DNA from: Cristatella mucedo
Taxonomy: Eukaryota; Bryozoa; Phylactolaemata; Cristatellidae
Reading direction: 5' to 3'
Assembly: GCA_009760855.2 (NCBI GenBank)
Contig: WPIO01000063.1
Coordinates: forward strand, 1,175,001 to 1,239,000
Length of the DNA stretch: 64,000 nt
Both the position numbers and the translations under genes were made by a program. Positions 1 through 10,326 of this stretch are shown here, piece by piece. Each line of letters opens with the position of its first letter. Positions within the stretch are counted from its first letter, which is position 1. Below the pieces are notes generated by a model, which was not told the DNA's origin, did not search any database, and saw nothing but the letters and a program-made list of their open reading frames with translations.

Positions 1-1046
1 TCTCTTGGTCAAGTGTAGCTTTCTTGAGAAGTGGCCTGACTACAGCTTTTCTGAAAGGTGCTGGGACATGACCTGAGGCTAATGACATATCAATGATGTT
101 AGTTATGCATGGCAGCAGCAGATCGATGCAATGTAGGAGCAGGACAGTGGGAATAGGGTCCAGAGGACTTGCTGTCTTCTTTGATTGAGATACAAGCTTC
201 AGGAATAGAGCACTAGTGACCTGCTTAAATGTAGACATTGAGGTGCAGCCAGGAACTGAGGAACAGCATTCTAGTGGGGAGGTTGTCATCGCAGAGATGG
301 ACTCCCTGATCTTGTCTATCTTCTGCACAAAGAATCGAGAGAAGCGATCGGCTAGATCATCATCACAACGGTCATCAGGTAAGGAGCTAACCTGGGAACG
401 GTTGAGGAGATGGTTTATTGTCGACATCAGCATTTTTGGGTTGTGCATCTGTGATTCAACAATTTTTCTATAGAAGCTAGACTTGGCCTTTGCTAGGATC
501 GATTGGTACGACCTACAGTAGTCTTCATATGCCTGTCGATGGACAGTTAGTCCGGATCTTTTTATGCTTTTTCAAGCTTTAGTTTAGTAGACTTGGCTAG
601 TTTAATGTCTGTGGTAAACCATCATAGGCCGTCTGTGCGGGGGGGGGGGGGCACACAGTGTGCTTTGTCAGAGGTGCAAACTCGTCGAGCGTGTCGGCTA
701 GTGTCGTGTTGTAGCTATCTACCAATGATGACAGATCGGAGGGAGGACTGAGCAGCAGAGGTGAAGCAGATATTCTCGCACGGACAGCATCGATGTCAAG
801 GGTCTTGAGGTTTCGCGATTCGCAGGTTATTTTAGAGGAGGATGTGGGCACACACTGTAGATTGAATGAGATCTGCATGCGGTCAGATAAGCAGGATTTG
901 GTAATAATTGGCGATGACAAAGTGCAGTTAAATGAGACAATCTGGTCGAGTGTGTGACCCTTGATGTGGATAGGGCCATGCACATGAGCCACAAGAGACA
1001 ACGAGTCAGTCAATGCACGAAATTCGGTGCTGAAAGCGTCAGATAA
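1..1046 (-). mobile_element. CR1/L2-like LINE, internal fragment (endonuclease end to RT start)
   Basis: On the minus strand this reads as the end of the endonuclease region and the linker towards reverse transcriptase. It is nearly the same sequence as 23140-24110, including the stretches around HVHGP and [18 protein letters not shown] at 597-1013. The frame is broken by a run of 13 G at about 639-651 and by other lesions, so it is not functional. The element runs off the left edge of the window, and the match to the second copy stops near 1046. The clade is inferred from the RT of the longer copy at 21895-24890. Confidence 0.8.
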
Positions 1047-2540
1047 GCGTCGATGCAGCCCCTTCTGGCGCGAGCTCCGCGAAGCTCCGCGAAGGAATCT
1101 AAATAGTAAATAGTCCTAGTTATACTTCTTGCTCCGCGAAGGAATTCGGCGGCCTTCGCATGCTATAAGCACCTTGTGTCATTCGCAGGCGGACGAATTT
1201 CTTGCACAGCGACTGTTCGCAGGCGGTGGCAATTTCACTTCGTCGCTTTGGACGAATCTTTACGAGCTGAGCGCGCAGGCATCGGCACGACGCCTTTCTC
1301 TGCTGCAAGACTCATGTGGTGCAGCAGTGAGGAGGTTTTTACCCGCATGCCGGAAGCATGCCGACTAACGGATGCACGCGGGCTGACTCCGCAGCCCGAG
1401 AGCTGTCTGATGCGCGACATTTGAGTCCGCATCGCGGACATTTTGATTCAACGCTCGGTAGCAGACTGAGAAAGCAAGGGCCTCGTCGACGGAGACTGCT
1501 CAAACGGAGTTTGTACAATGACAGGGTTATTTCAGTTGCTACTTCCGCATCGGAGAGGCAACCGCAACCACTACCGCAGGTTTCTGTATCGGGCATCGTT
1601 ACACGACGCCGATTGGCAACAAGCAACTACTTGTGTGCAAGCTAGCAAACAGCTCCCGGGAATCTAAACATTAGATTGTACTTCGTAAAAATCCTCGGGT
1701 TTTATAAATTACCTCTAGCTATAAAGCCGCCAAGGCTGACGCTTAACATAGCACAGCGAGCTAAGTGATTCACGTTGCAAAATTTGACTTAGCAGAAGCA
1801 GCCAATCAAAATGCACGCAGCGTAGATCGCTGCTGTTTGCCGCTCGGCTGGGACGATGGCGAAAGTGGCCATCTCTTTCTTTCATTTAGAAAGACAGCCG
1901 GCAAGGCTAAGCGCGCTTGTCCCGCAGCTGTTAGACTATGGTACCTAGATCCGCTGTCGTTGTTCTGCGAATCGTTGATCTGCTTGCCACTTCCTGCCCT
2001 CCCACTGTGTTGCCGTCAGTGGCAGCTACTTTTTTTGCTACAGGTAATGAAATACCTCAGTAGTAAGCTAGGTTTGTTAGTCCGTTTGTTACTGAGTTTG
2101 TCCGTTGCCTGTCATGGACGTCGCGTTTACACAGAGGCTTTGACGTAATATTCATTGCAGTAGTACTACGACGGTACACCAACGATGAGCATCGAAACAG
2201 GCAGAAGGCGGGGAGACAATTTACTAATTTGCATATGCTGCTTCGACGACATGCATTCTCGTAGCTGAAATTCAACAGTGAAATGCTAGAAATTTAAAGA
2301 AATGCGAGTTAAAAAGGGGGGTTCTCGAGGGCGGCCAAAGGATTCCAGCAGCTTGCGAAGCTTGTGCCTTCGCCGTCGCCCGAATCTGATGGCTGGCGCT
2401 TCCGTCGCGTGCGGCGCATCCGCCGCCGACGGCGGCGGACCGGAAGCAGTTGGCATATTGGAAAGCTGCCCGAGTGGTGGGCGAGACCGACCAATGGCTG
2501 CGCCTGCCTTTGGTCAGCGGTGGAAATGCACAAGTGAAAT
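1047..2540. other. no recognisable gene
   Basis: Several overlapping short open frames exist on both strands, but none gives a recognisable protein or has a convincing splice context. The motif GCTCCGCGAA occurs three times between 1070 and 1140. The remainder is unique-looking sequence of mixed composition. Confidence 0.4.
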
Positions 2541-2542
2541 AT

Positions 2543-2574
2543 GCCCCCCCCCTGATTCTTCACGGGGGGGGGGC
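2543..2574. repeat. oligo-C/oligo-G hairpin
   Basis: A run of nine C (2544-2552) is followed 11 bases later by a run of ten G (2564-2573), flanked by G and C. The two arms can pair into a perfect nine base-pair GC stem with a short loop. No gene is evident around it. Confidence 0.8.
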
Positions 2575-3027
2575 TTGGTGTGTGGGGCGCGCTCAGCGGA
2601 CACTTCATACCCGCCTTCCAAGGCAGAGGTGTGGTTTTCCTTTAATATATTTGCGTAGCGCCCCAAGTAAAAAAACCTGCTCCGCTGTTTGCAGATGCTA
2701 GAGAAGAATCTTAATTCTCGAAGGCGCTCTTCTGCATCTGCGGTCGTCGTCACTTCAGCTGGCTTATGCTGGTGCGTGCGTGCATGCGTGCGTGCGTGGA
2801 AGCTGTCGAGCGTCGGCATTGAAAGCCTGAGCGGCCTTAGGCACGCCGTCCAAGTTCCGAGCAATTCGCCGACCACTTGTTATCTTAAATGCTGTAAATG
2901 ACGAGCAGAACGTTGCGTCGCCGAGCGCTGTGCAAGCGACCGATCTCCCGACGCTTGTTCGACGCACGAGCAGTGGGCGATTGTCAGCGCGCTCCAGATT
3001 GCATAACTGAAGGATGCGGTCGACGCG

Positions 3028-3356
3028 CTCCTCCTCCTGCGCCTCCTCCTGCGCCTCCTCCTGCGCCTCCTCCTGCGCCTCCTCCTGCGCCTCCTCCTGC
3101 GCCTCCTCCTGCGCCTCCTCCTGCGCCTCCTCCTGCGCCTCCTCCTGCGCCTCCTCCTGCGCCTCCTCCTGCGCCTCCTCCTGCGCCTCCTCCTGCGCCT
3201 CCTCCTGCGCCTCCTCCTGCGCCTCCTCCTGCGCCTCCTCCTGCGGCCTCCTCTGCGCCTCCTCCTGCGCCTCCTCCTGCGCCTCCTCCTGCGCCTCCTC
3301 CTGCGCCTCCTCCTGCGCCTCCTCCTGCGCCTCCTCCTGCGCCTCCTCCTGCGCCT
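3028..3356. repeat. 12-bp minisatellite (CTCCTCCTGCGC)n
   Basis: About 27 head-to-tail copies of the 12-base unit CTCCTCCTGCGC, with one variant unit at about 3241-3256. The unit length is a multiple of three and contains no stop, so long frames such as poly(APPP), poly(ASSC) and poly(EEAQ) stay open on both strands. These frames are a by-product of the repeat, not evidence of genes. Confidence 0.95.
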
Positions 3357-3427
3357 GCCCAGTGCTAAAGGCCCCGACCAAGGTCTGACCGAGATCATGG
3401 GCTCGAGCCCCGTGACATATGTAATGC

Positions 3428-3482
3428 ACCTGAATAGAGATTAAGTTCTCCCAGGGCTCTATACAATGAATTATATTTATTT
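3428..3482 (+). mobile_element. 3' end of a short non-LTR element with AT-rich tail
   Basis: The segment contains CCTGAATAGAGATTAAGTTC followed by a degenerate GGGCTCTATACAATGAATT and an AT-rich tail. This is the terminal module seen repeatedly at 32418-33060, where it ends in GGGGCGCTATATAAATGAAT. Only the terminal module is recognisable here. Confidence 0.55.
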
Positions 3483-4031
3483 ATTGTTTCCCTTCTTACC
3501 CCCGTGGAGCGCGCACGCCCAGAAAAGCGCGCCCAGAGGCAGAACTTGGTGGCCCTTCTTACCGTTCTCCGGAGACCGTGGAGCGGAGCAGCCGCAGCGA
3601 GACGTATCCTGGCCGCTGTCCAGTAGCTAAGCGGATGCCGGGTCTCTACACAAAACGCTTGGCCGCACGCTGCACGACACCGCGGTGAACGGCGCGAGTG
3701 ACCGCGAATGGCGCGAGAAGTAGGGAGAGGGCCAGCACGAGCCTTCTGGTCGCGCCTTCTACCTCCTTCGATTCCACTTCCCGACTCGCAAGCCCAGCGG
3801 CCATCTTGGGATGCAATTCCCGAGCGACTCCTATCGACTGCACCGAGAACCGCTTCAGCTGCGCGCAGCCAGCACCAGGCGGCCCTAGCACCCGGCCCTC
3901 TTCCCCGGATGTACGTAAGTCGTCTCCGTCCAAGCGGAGGCAGACACGACTGGGCTGGCCAGAGGGTAGTATCAAGCAAAGGAACCGTCGATGACAGAGC
4001 GTGGCATCTAGCTGACGCTGCACCGACGACG

Positions 4032-5957
4032 ATGACGGCGACAGTGTTTCGATGCACTCATGCGGGTAGATGTGCCCAAGGTTGCAGAGGTTGTCGCGTG
4101 TGGCTGGGGCCAAGGTGTGCTCTGCCCCAGGTTGCCGCGGCAGCCACGTCTAGGTTGCCCCTCCCATCGCTTCGCGGGAATTTCGGCCCGCACCTGCTCA
4201 GCACCGCCGACGTCGCGTAACGACGGGTGAGCAAGGGCGCACCTAGCTGGTGGGGGGGGGGGCGGAATTCGGCTGGCGCTGGCTGCAGCTCGCATTTGCC
4301 GCGCAGGCCATCTCGCCTCGCCTCGCCCCTGGAGCCTTCGCAGTCGACCGATCGGCCGCATTGCGTTCTGCAGATCAGAAGAGAGCGATATTCAATCCAC
4401 ACTGCAAGACGGTCTCACTGCTCGACGAGATCCGACTCAAGTGCCAGCTCGAGAGAACGAGTGAGTCGCGGCGCCCGCCCGGTCGGGCCGGCCGCCCGTC
4501 CGTCCGTCCGTCCCGCCGGCCGCAGGGCGTTCGCTAGTACTTACGCCGAGGCGCTCGGCGCTCGCTCGTTCCGGAGGCGCTTCGCAGCTGCGCGCGCACG
4601 CGATGCTGACTCGCCGCTTTGCCCGCGCCGCCGCAGCGGACATCGATCTGGCCGACGAGCGAGGCCACAACAAGCACCTGCGCGAGAACCTGCACAGGCA
4701 CGCCAACGAGTTTCTCGAAGACAAAGAGATCCTCGTCCTGCTTCAAGTCGACAGTGAGTGGCATCTTCCTGCGCGAGCGAGCGACTTCGCGTCGGCAGCA
4801 TGCCGCTATTCTGTCTGCACGGCGGGGGGGGAGGGAGGGCGGTGGGTGGGTGGGTGGGTGGGACGCTTGCGCCGGCACGTCGTGCCGGCAGTAGCAAAGC
4901 TGCGGCGCGCGCCGCGTCCTCAGCTTTTCGTTTCGTGCGCTGAACGACTTGCCGGCAGTCGATCGCCGCAGTCGACAGCCGAGGCTGGAAGGGCCGCCGG
5001 CCGCTAGCGCCGCTTCACAACCGGTCGTGGCCTTGAGTCGTGCAGCAGGCTCGTCCTTTGCTGCTGCTGCTGCCTCCCCCTCCCCTCCGCGAACGGACGC
5101 TACGATAACCACCAAGGCTCTTCCGCCGCTACGTAAATGAGGCTTTCAGGTCAGCGCTACCTTGAGATTTTACGTTACAGCCGACCTCGACTTTACTTTG
5201 CAGAGCTGCGCGTGCGCTGCGCCAGCGTGCCACCCACCGCCGGCGGGCTCCGCCCGCCTCTCTTCAAGTCTCAAGCGCGTATTCGTGTGCGTTCGTCTCT
5301 CTTGCGTTCACCGGAGCAATTTGGTGCGCCTTTGCAGACGCCGAGCCCCTAGACACACGGCCCGCTTACGGCTAAATTATAGCGGCTCGCCAGTAAATAA
5401 TGAAATAAATTAGTAGTACTATTCTAGTAAAACGAATGCAGCCATACAAGTAAAACTGCTGCCGGACTCTCGCGTAGCGATTCAGTAGAGTTCCTTTGCA
5501 CGGCTTTCGCTATTTGGCACGCATTCAGCGCTGCCGAGCGGGGCAAAAAAATAGAACTGCGGGTTCCCTTTCCCTCTGGGTCTGGCTATTCTGCCGCGTC
5601 GCGCGCCGCACTTCCAGCGCCGATAGCAATGCACGTATGCTTGCATCTGCGCAGGCGACGGAGCGGAAGTTCGCTACACGCCGCTGTTAGACGATCCGTC
5701 GATTGTCTCCGACGACTTCATTGGTACGTGGCGGGGGGCGGCGGCGGCGGGCGCCACCAATTGCTCAGCCGGTCTCTGGCCGGACTCGCGAACGCGCGTT
5801 CGGCTTGCGGCGAACGCGCGTTCACCATTTCTCTGCAGACATGCTCTACATTCGTGACCTCGATGGCAGGGCGAGAATGGACAGGAGAAACGGCGGCAGA
5901 TTGGGAAAGCAGTCAGGACGGAGGAAGTCGCTGTTCAAGCAAGCTGCTGCGCGCTGA
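4032..5957 (+). CDS. CXorf65-like protein, paralogue A (five exons)
   Basis: I read five exons: 4032-4065, 4374-4460, 4637-4753, 5655-5723 and 5839-5957. They total 426 bases and encode 141 residues; every intron is GT-AG and phase 1. The core reads AIFNPHCKTVSLLDEI (exon 2), DIDLADERGHNKHL and HANEFLEDKEILVLLQVD (exon 3) and YTPLLDDPS (exon 4). It follows the pattern of the vertebrate CXorf65 family: short N-terminal strand ending in H-x-D, a Cys-containing strand, an IDL-DE turn, then a YAS/FL helix. The fold looks small and ubiquitin-like, which is inference. The last exon adds a basic tail rich in Arg and Lys. No signal peptide or membrane segment is seen. No function is established to my knowledge. 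Exon 1 (MTATVFRCTHA) is the least certain; it was chosen because its phase-1 donor restores the Asp found in paralogue B. A poly(A) signal lies at 6001-6006. Confidence 0.75.
4823..4862 (+). repeat. G-rich tract with G-quadruplex potential in intron 3 of gene A
   Basis: At least eight runs of three or more G are separated by single bases, including a (GGGT)n stretch at about 4843-4860. The tract lies on the coding strand, about 70 bases after the donor site at 4754. The folding potential is inferred from the pattern. Confidence 0.75.
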
Positions 5958-6000
5958 GCGTGCAAGCCCGGTGCGGCGCGAATTATTTATTACTCGCACG

Positions 6001-6006
6001 AATAAA
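6001..6006 (+). terminator. poly(A) signal AATAAA of gene A
   Basis: A canonical AATAAA lies 44 bases after the TGA of gene A (stop ends at 5957). It supports the end of this gene model on the plus strand. Confidence 0.7.
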
Positions 6007-6710
6007 GCATTTTCTAAGGACTTGACGCCCGCGCGCGTATTGCGCCCGCGCATGGCGCCGCGGGTCGCCGCCGCGGGCCGCCGCCGCCGCTGCGGGCCGC
6101 GGCGCGCTCATGCAGACGCCCGCGGCGCTCGCAGTCAGACGGTGTCCTACCGTCGGCGTAACGTAGACGTTTGGGGGCGTGACTGCGAAACGCTTGCTTT
6201 CAGGGCTTGACTCGACGACTGCCGGAGCATCCCGGATTGAGGCTCCACGGCTTGCGTTTCCTCTTTTTGACAATAGGGATCGCGAGCAACGCAGCCGCTC
6301 GCGATCCGCCGATCCGAGAGCGGTCGTCGATTGACCGAGTGGTACTGATCACAGTAGCGTCGCCTAATTTCCGGGTTTACGACTCGCTGCTTCAGTACAT
6401 TCCTCTGTAAAAATCGTTTCGCTTGTGCTCGGGATTAATGTAAGAGGCGCCTCGATGGTTAGGCCCCAGGTTGCAGGTCGCAAAGAAGGCTCGCTCGGCC
6501 ACCTGGCGGCAGCGGCACGCGCGCGGGTGCGACCGCACGAGCGAGGTCATGCGCTCCGTGCGGAGACAGATGCAGCGGAACGCTCGCTGAGGAAGCAGCG
6601 TCGCAGACGCTGAGTGCCTGGCACTCAAAGCATTCAGAGAATTGTGGGAGCACTCAGAGAGTGCCTGGCACTCAGAACGCAAATGTCGACCGAGTCGCGA
6701 GTCTGCACAT
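6007..6710. other. GC-rich spacer, no recognisable gene
   Basis: This is CpG-rich sequence with runs of GCCGCC near 6060-6110. The 15-base perfect palindrome GAGTGCCTGGCACTC occurs twice, at 6612-6626 and 6659-6673. No coding exon could be supported here. Confidence 0.4.
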
Positions 6711-6713
6711 CAG

Positions 6714-6875
6714 CAACAGCAGCAGCAGCAGCGGCAGCAGCGCCGACTGCTGCAACCCGGCCCGGACCGGCAGCCCATCGTGGGGCCGGCAGCTTCGTCC
6801 ACCGAAGAAAACGATTGCACCGTCGTCTCGTATTGCACGCGGGACATTGTCGCTGCTTTAATTACGCAACTGCGA
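6714..6875 (+). CDS. possible internal exon of an unknown gene (Gln-rich)
   Basis: A CAG-flanked acceptor (6711-6713) and a GTAAAT donor (6876) bound exactly 54 codons in phase 0. The translation starts with a polyglutamine stretch and continues with [20 protein letters not shown] and a leucine-rich end. The second half has ordinary protein composition and no stop. A LINE 3' end begins about 50 bases later and happens to continue the frame, which is coincidental. I found neither a first exon nor a following exon, and I do not recognise the protein. It could be an isolated pseudo-exon. Confidence 0.3.
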
Positions 6876-6924
6876 GTAAATGCTGCACACACCTCCATCA
6901 ACACCTCTTCAACGTTATGTAGGC

Positions 6925-7675
6925 TAGGCGGGGGATATAATAAAGAGTTGGTCCATGCATTCGTGACATCTCGTCTCGACTTCTGCAACTCACTGCTTAC
7001 TGGCCTACCAGCATGTGCGATCAGACGATTGCAGCTAGTGAAAAACTCTGCAGCTAGGCTGGTCTGTCGTGAGCGTCGCAGTTGCCACATTGCTCCACTT
7101 CTCGCCGACCTGCACTGCCTACCAGTCAAGCAACGAATTGACTTCAAGGTTTTGTCGCTCACTTTTAGGTCCCTTCATTCTATGGCTCCAGCCTATCTCT
7201 CCGACATACTCCCCCATCAGGCTAAGCATCGTACCACCCGCTTTTCGGAATCCAACAGTCTAGAAATACCTCGTACAAACCTTAAATCCTTTGGAGACCG
7301 TGCATTTAGTTCGTATGCTCACAAAGCCTGGAACTCCCTCCCGACATGCGTCAGAACATCCCCTGACCTGACCACATTTAAAAGGAACTTTAAGACACCT
7401 ATTTAGGACAGCATTTAGTGGGTCCCTGTGATTCGTCCTTGATGTGCTTATGCGTGCTGACACTGTGCATGCTGCCACTAACCACATTCGCATGCTGACC
7501 CTGTGCATGTCACCCCTAACCATGTTATTCATTTTGTTTGTTTTTCAAGCATGATTTTACTCACCATTCAATTGCATTTCACTTTGCAGCAAATGTAAAG
7601 CGCCTAGAAAGAGATTAAGTTCTCTGAGGGCGCTTTATCAAGTGCATTACTATTATAATAATTATTATTATTACC
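6925..7675 (+). mobile_element. CR1/L2-like LINE, 3' fragment with (ATT)n tail
   Basis: The frame ending at 7406 reads as the C-terminal part of a LINE reverse transcriptase ([60 protein letters not shown]). It is followed by about 200 bases of 3' UTR, a terminal hairpin built from AAAGCGCC and GGGCGCTTTA at about 7596-7640, and an ATT-rich tail to about 7673. The 5' truncation is typical of target-primed insertion. This is one of the best preserved 3' ends in the window. Confidence 0.9.
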
Positions 7676-7738
7676 TCAACTGCTCTTCTGACTCAGCCAT
7701 GCTTCTCACTTTCTCCTGGTTTCGCGAGATGAAATCTG

Positions 7739-8075
7739 TTGGCAACCGAATGCGTACCAAAGCCGCTTAGGCTTTCAGTGCGCCATACACAACTCTCCGG
7801 CGTAACACCCGCTTGGTGTTTTGGTGAACTTTTGACGAGCCGTGATGGTACACTAGGTAAGGCGGCTGTTTTTCACGACCTTGGCTCCGCGAGCGTGGGT
7901 TCGAATCCTGCCGTGGGCGATGCTTTATTGCCGCTGCAAGCGGTGGTGATAGAATTTACGGCTCTTCTGCCGCTATGCAAAAAGAGGTTGTTAAATAAGC
8001 TAGTATGTTTTTAGTCTTTGTAGCTTTGTGGAGTTACTGACGAAGATACATACATACGTACTTACGTAGCGTTGC
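7739..8075 (+). repeat. interspersed repeat family R, interrupted by a SINE
   Basis: The left part (7739-7833) and right part (about 8011-8065) match the continuous copies at 47975-48095 and 57845-57985. Shared blocks are AAGCCGCTTAGGCT, CGTAACACCC, and TTTGTGGAGTTACTGACG followed by AGATACAT repeats. The middle is occupied by a tRNA-derived SINE. The family has no coding capacity that I can see and ends in a short simple repeat. Confidence 0.7.
7834..8010 (+). mobile_element. tRNA-derived SINE, copy 1
   Basis: The element begins with a tRNA-like head: an A-box-like segment at TGATGGTACACTAGG and a perfect B box GGTTCGAATCC at about 7891-7901. A body containing GCAAGCGGTGGTGATAG follows. A second copy lies at 20150-20327. 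The head resembles a Pol III promoter, but it does not fold into a complete tRNA. Confidence 0.75.
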
Positions 8076-8540
8076 AGCGATAAACTTTAACGCTTAGAGG
8101 ATTGTGTGATATGAATGCACTGCTGGCGATAAGCAATTTAACAGTCAACGGTCGATAGAATCACAAGCTTTGATGAGATCATGCAGTGACAACAAAAAAT
8201 CTACCTAGAAAAAGCCAAGGATGAGCCTTTTCCTCGCTCATCTCCGGATAAAATATTTATATAAGCATTAAATTAAAACTATTGGTTGAGTGAGCCAGCA
8301 TACAGAAGAAGCCTGCTGCTGTTGACTTTTCTTGGAATCCTAGCTCCGATTATTTTAATCTCATGCAGCAGTGCAAGAGTTTAATTGGCCTACAAGTATC
8401 TTCGCTAACCTGCCAACGGTCTGCTGCTCCAAAAGTAGACCTGGTGGTCTTGGTCGTATTGGAGGCCGAGTCGCAGGTCCAGCCTGTTGACAATGAATCT
8501 TTGTACACTCTACTCTCCCGGACCATCTTTTCTCATCCAG
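8076..8540. other. no recognisable gene
   Basis: This is AT-rich sequence between repeat R and the R2-like element. A 60-codon open frame at 8363-8545 gives no recognisable protein and may be a decayed upstream part of the following retroelement. Confidence 0.35.
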
Positions 8541-9860
8541 CTTAGCAGTTAAGCCTGTTGCCTCCGCTCTCCGAGGAGGACGTCGCCGCCCGGCCTTCCA
8601 GAGCCTGCAACACGTCTCCGGAAGCCGACCTCCGGGAACGCCGCCAATTGCGCCTCGTCGACCCGGGGTTCAGGCTCGTTGTATGGATTTTGAATGGCCG
8701 CCTCCACTTCGGGGAAGTCCTTTCCGCGTGTAAAAACGGGTTTCACGATCCTTAACCACAAGAAGGGCGACCGAAGCAGCTCGGTAACTTGCGCCCAATC
8801 GCGAACTCTCGCCTACGGTATGCAAGCTGATCTCGGGCAGCCTGGCCGCGAGGCTGTGCAAGTTCGCGGGTGACTGCGGGCTTCTGTCACTGCAGCAATA
8901 GGATTGTGTTCCGGGTAGCGCAGTCCTTTCTTGTGGAGAGCGCCTTTGACGAGGCCAGAGATCGGCAGGGCGCTGGCGTTGTGTACCGAAGACGTTCCTC
9001 GACCGGCAGAACGCCTTCGGTGGCATTCCGAACGTCTCCCTTCTCCTCGTGCTTCGGCGTGCCGGAGTGGAGGGGAGCTTCTGCAGGTTCGTCGAGCGCC
9101 TTTGCGCCTGCTGCTGACGCTCCTGGTTGAGCTTCGGGTGCGAGACGAGACGCTGCCGGTGTTTTCTGCGGCAGCCGGCGTCCGAGCGGGTGACGACCCT
9201 CTATATCGTTGATCTATATATATATATCTATATCGATCCTCTTTGACTTGGCGATGGAGCCGGTCGTCAGGCTGTCTGCCAGCATGCACGACTCCTGCTT
9301 CTAGCTTGGCGGACAGTTTTAATGTCGGTCTGTACCAGGGCGGATGACCTAACCTTGTTCTCGGGCACGTACTTTGGTCTGCAGGCCACCTTGTCTGCAG
9401 CTGAACAGGCTGCGTCGCGCTGAGCATGCAGTTCCGGCCCGGCGAAGTACTGCTTCGTCGTCGCGTCGATGCGAAGGCCTTGCTCGCCTCGATCGCCCTG
9501 CACGGCAGGCGGATCCCCGAGCTACTGGAGAACGAGTCCGTGGCCGTGACCTCGGAGCTCCGCAGGGTCTCGGGTAGCCTAGGGCTGAAATAGAGCAGGC
9601 CTGCTCTTCTCTGGCGGGGAAAATTAGCCTGCTTCAGGCCAGCCTTCTCGCCCCTTGCCACAAGCTTGACGCCCTGCGGACCGTCCTCCAGCCACGGATC
9701 GACCGACTACCTTTGTCGGGCCCGGCTTGTGCCTAAGGCTGCCCTGCAGCCAGTCGAAACGGGCTCGGAAGCCGCACGGTTCCTGTTCCTGAACCGGGAA
9801 GCCCGGGTAGCACCCGCGACCCAGGCAGAACAGGGAACCGCCAGCTAATGTATATACAAG
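8541..9860 (+). mobile_element. decayed R2-like non-LTR retrotransposon
   Basis: The translated fragments, scattered over all plus frames, resemble an endonuclease-at-C-terminus type reverse transcriptase. PKQLGNLRPIANSRLRY (near 8770-8815) matches the region before the RT core, and LDRQNAFGGIP (near 9000) matches the catalytic-motif region in broken form. Many stops and frameshifts show that it is dead. Its 3' part (9750-9840) is homologous to the minus-strand fragment at 32095-32370. The clade (R2/R4/NeSL group) is inferred from motif style only. Confidence 0.6.
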
Positions 9861-9877
9861 TTAAAAAACTTCAACAA

Positions 9878-9879
<2 letters not shown>

Positions 9880-9908
<29 letters not shown>

Positions 9909-9909
9909 T
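9880..9909. repeat. (AT)n microsatellite
   Basis: About 13-14 AT units lie directly downstream of the R2-like remnant. They may derive from its tail. Confidence 0.9.
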
Positions 9910-10326
9910 CCTTGTTATAACTCTCGGACACCACCCCTTTCGGTTGGAGTAATTTCAGTCCTAGCAGCAGTGGTAGAGTTAAACGGGGAGCTTAGCGTCG
10001 GAAAAGGGTCAGGTCAGAGGCTAGGTACAAGTACGGTGACTGGCATTGTAATGAGCAACGTGCACTAAGTATGAAATGACGCATCGTAGTTCGTATGCTT
10101 TGAAAAGCAGACGTCGTTTGCCGACACTGCATTCGCCAAACTCAGCACATCTAGCCTAGCAGAGTCAGGTTCTAATACCTCCAATTGTGACAAGGAACCA
10201 AGGCTATCACTCAGCTACTGAGCTCATTCAATAGCAACTGCTGCTAGACGCTGTTGAAAAGCACCGCGTTCAACTGCCCTGCGTCAGCGTCTGCATAAGC
10301 GTAGGTCAAAGACGCCGCGAGGGAAA
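9910..10326. other. spacer upstream of gene B, likely promoter region
   Basis: No coding exon or repeat is recognised. As it lies immediately before the predicted start codon of gene B at 10327, it should hold its promoter and 5' UTR; I see no clear TATA box. Confidence 0.35.

Noticed and set aside
2764-3429. EEAQ-repeat protein on the minus strand and APPP-repeat protein on the plus strand
   Set aside because: Both are produced by the 12-base minisatellite, whose unit keeps every frame open.
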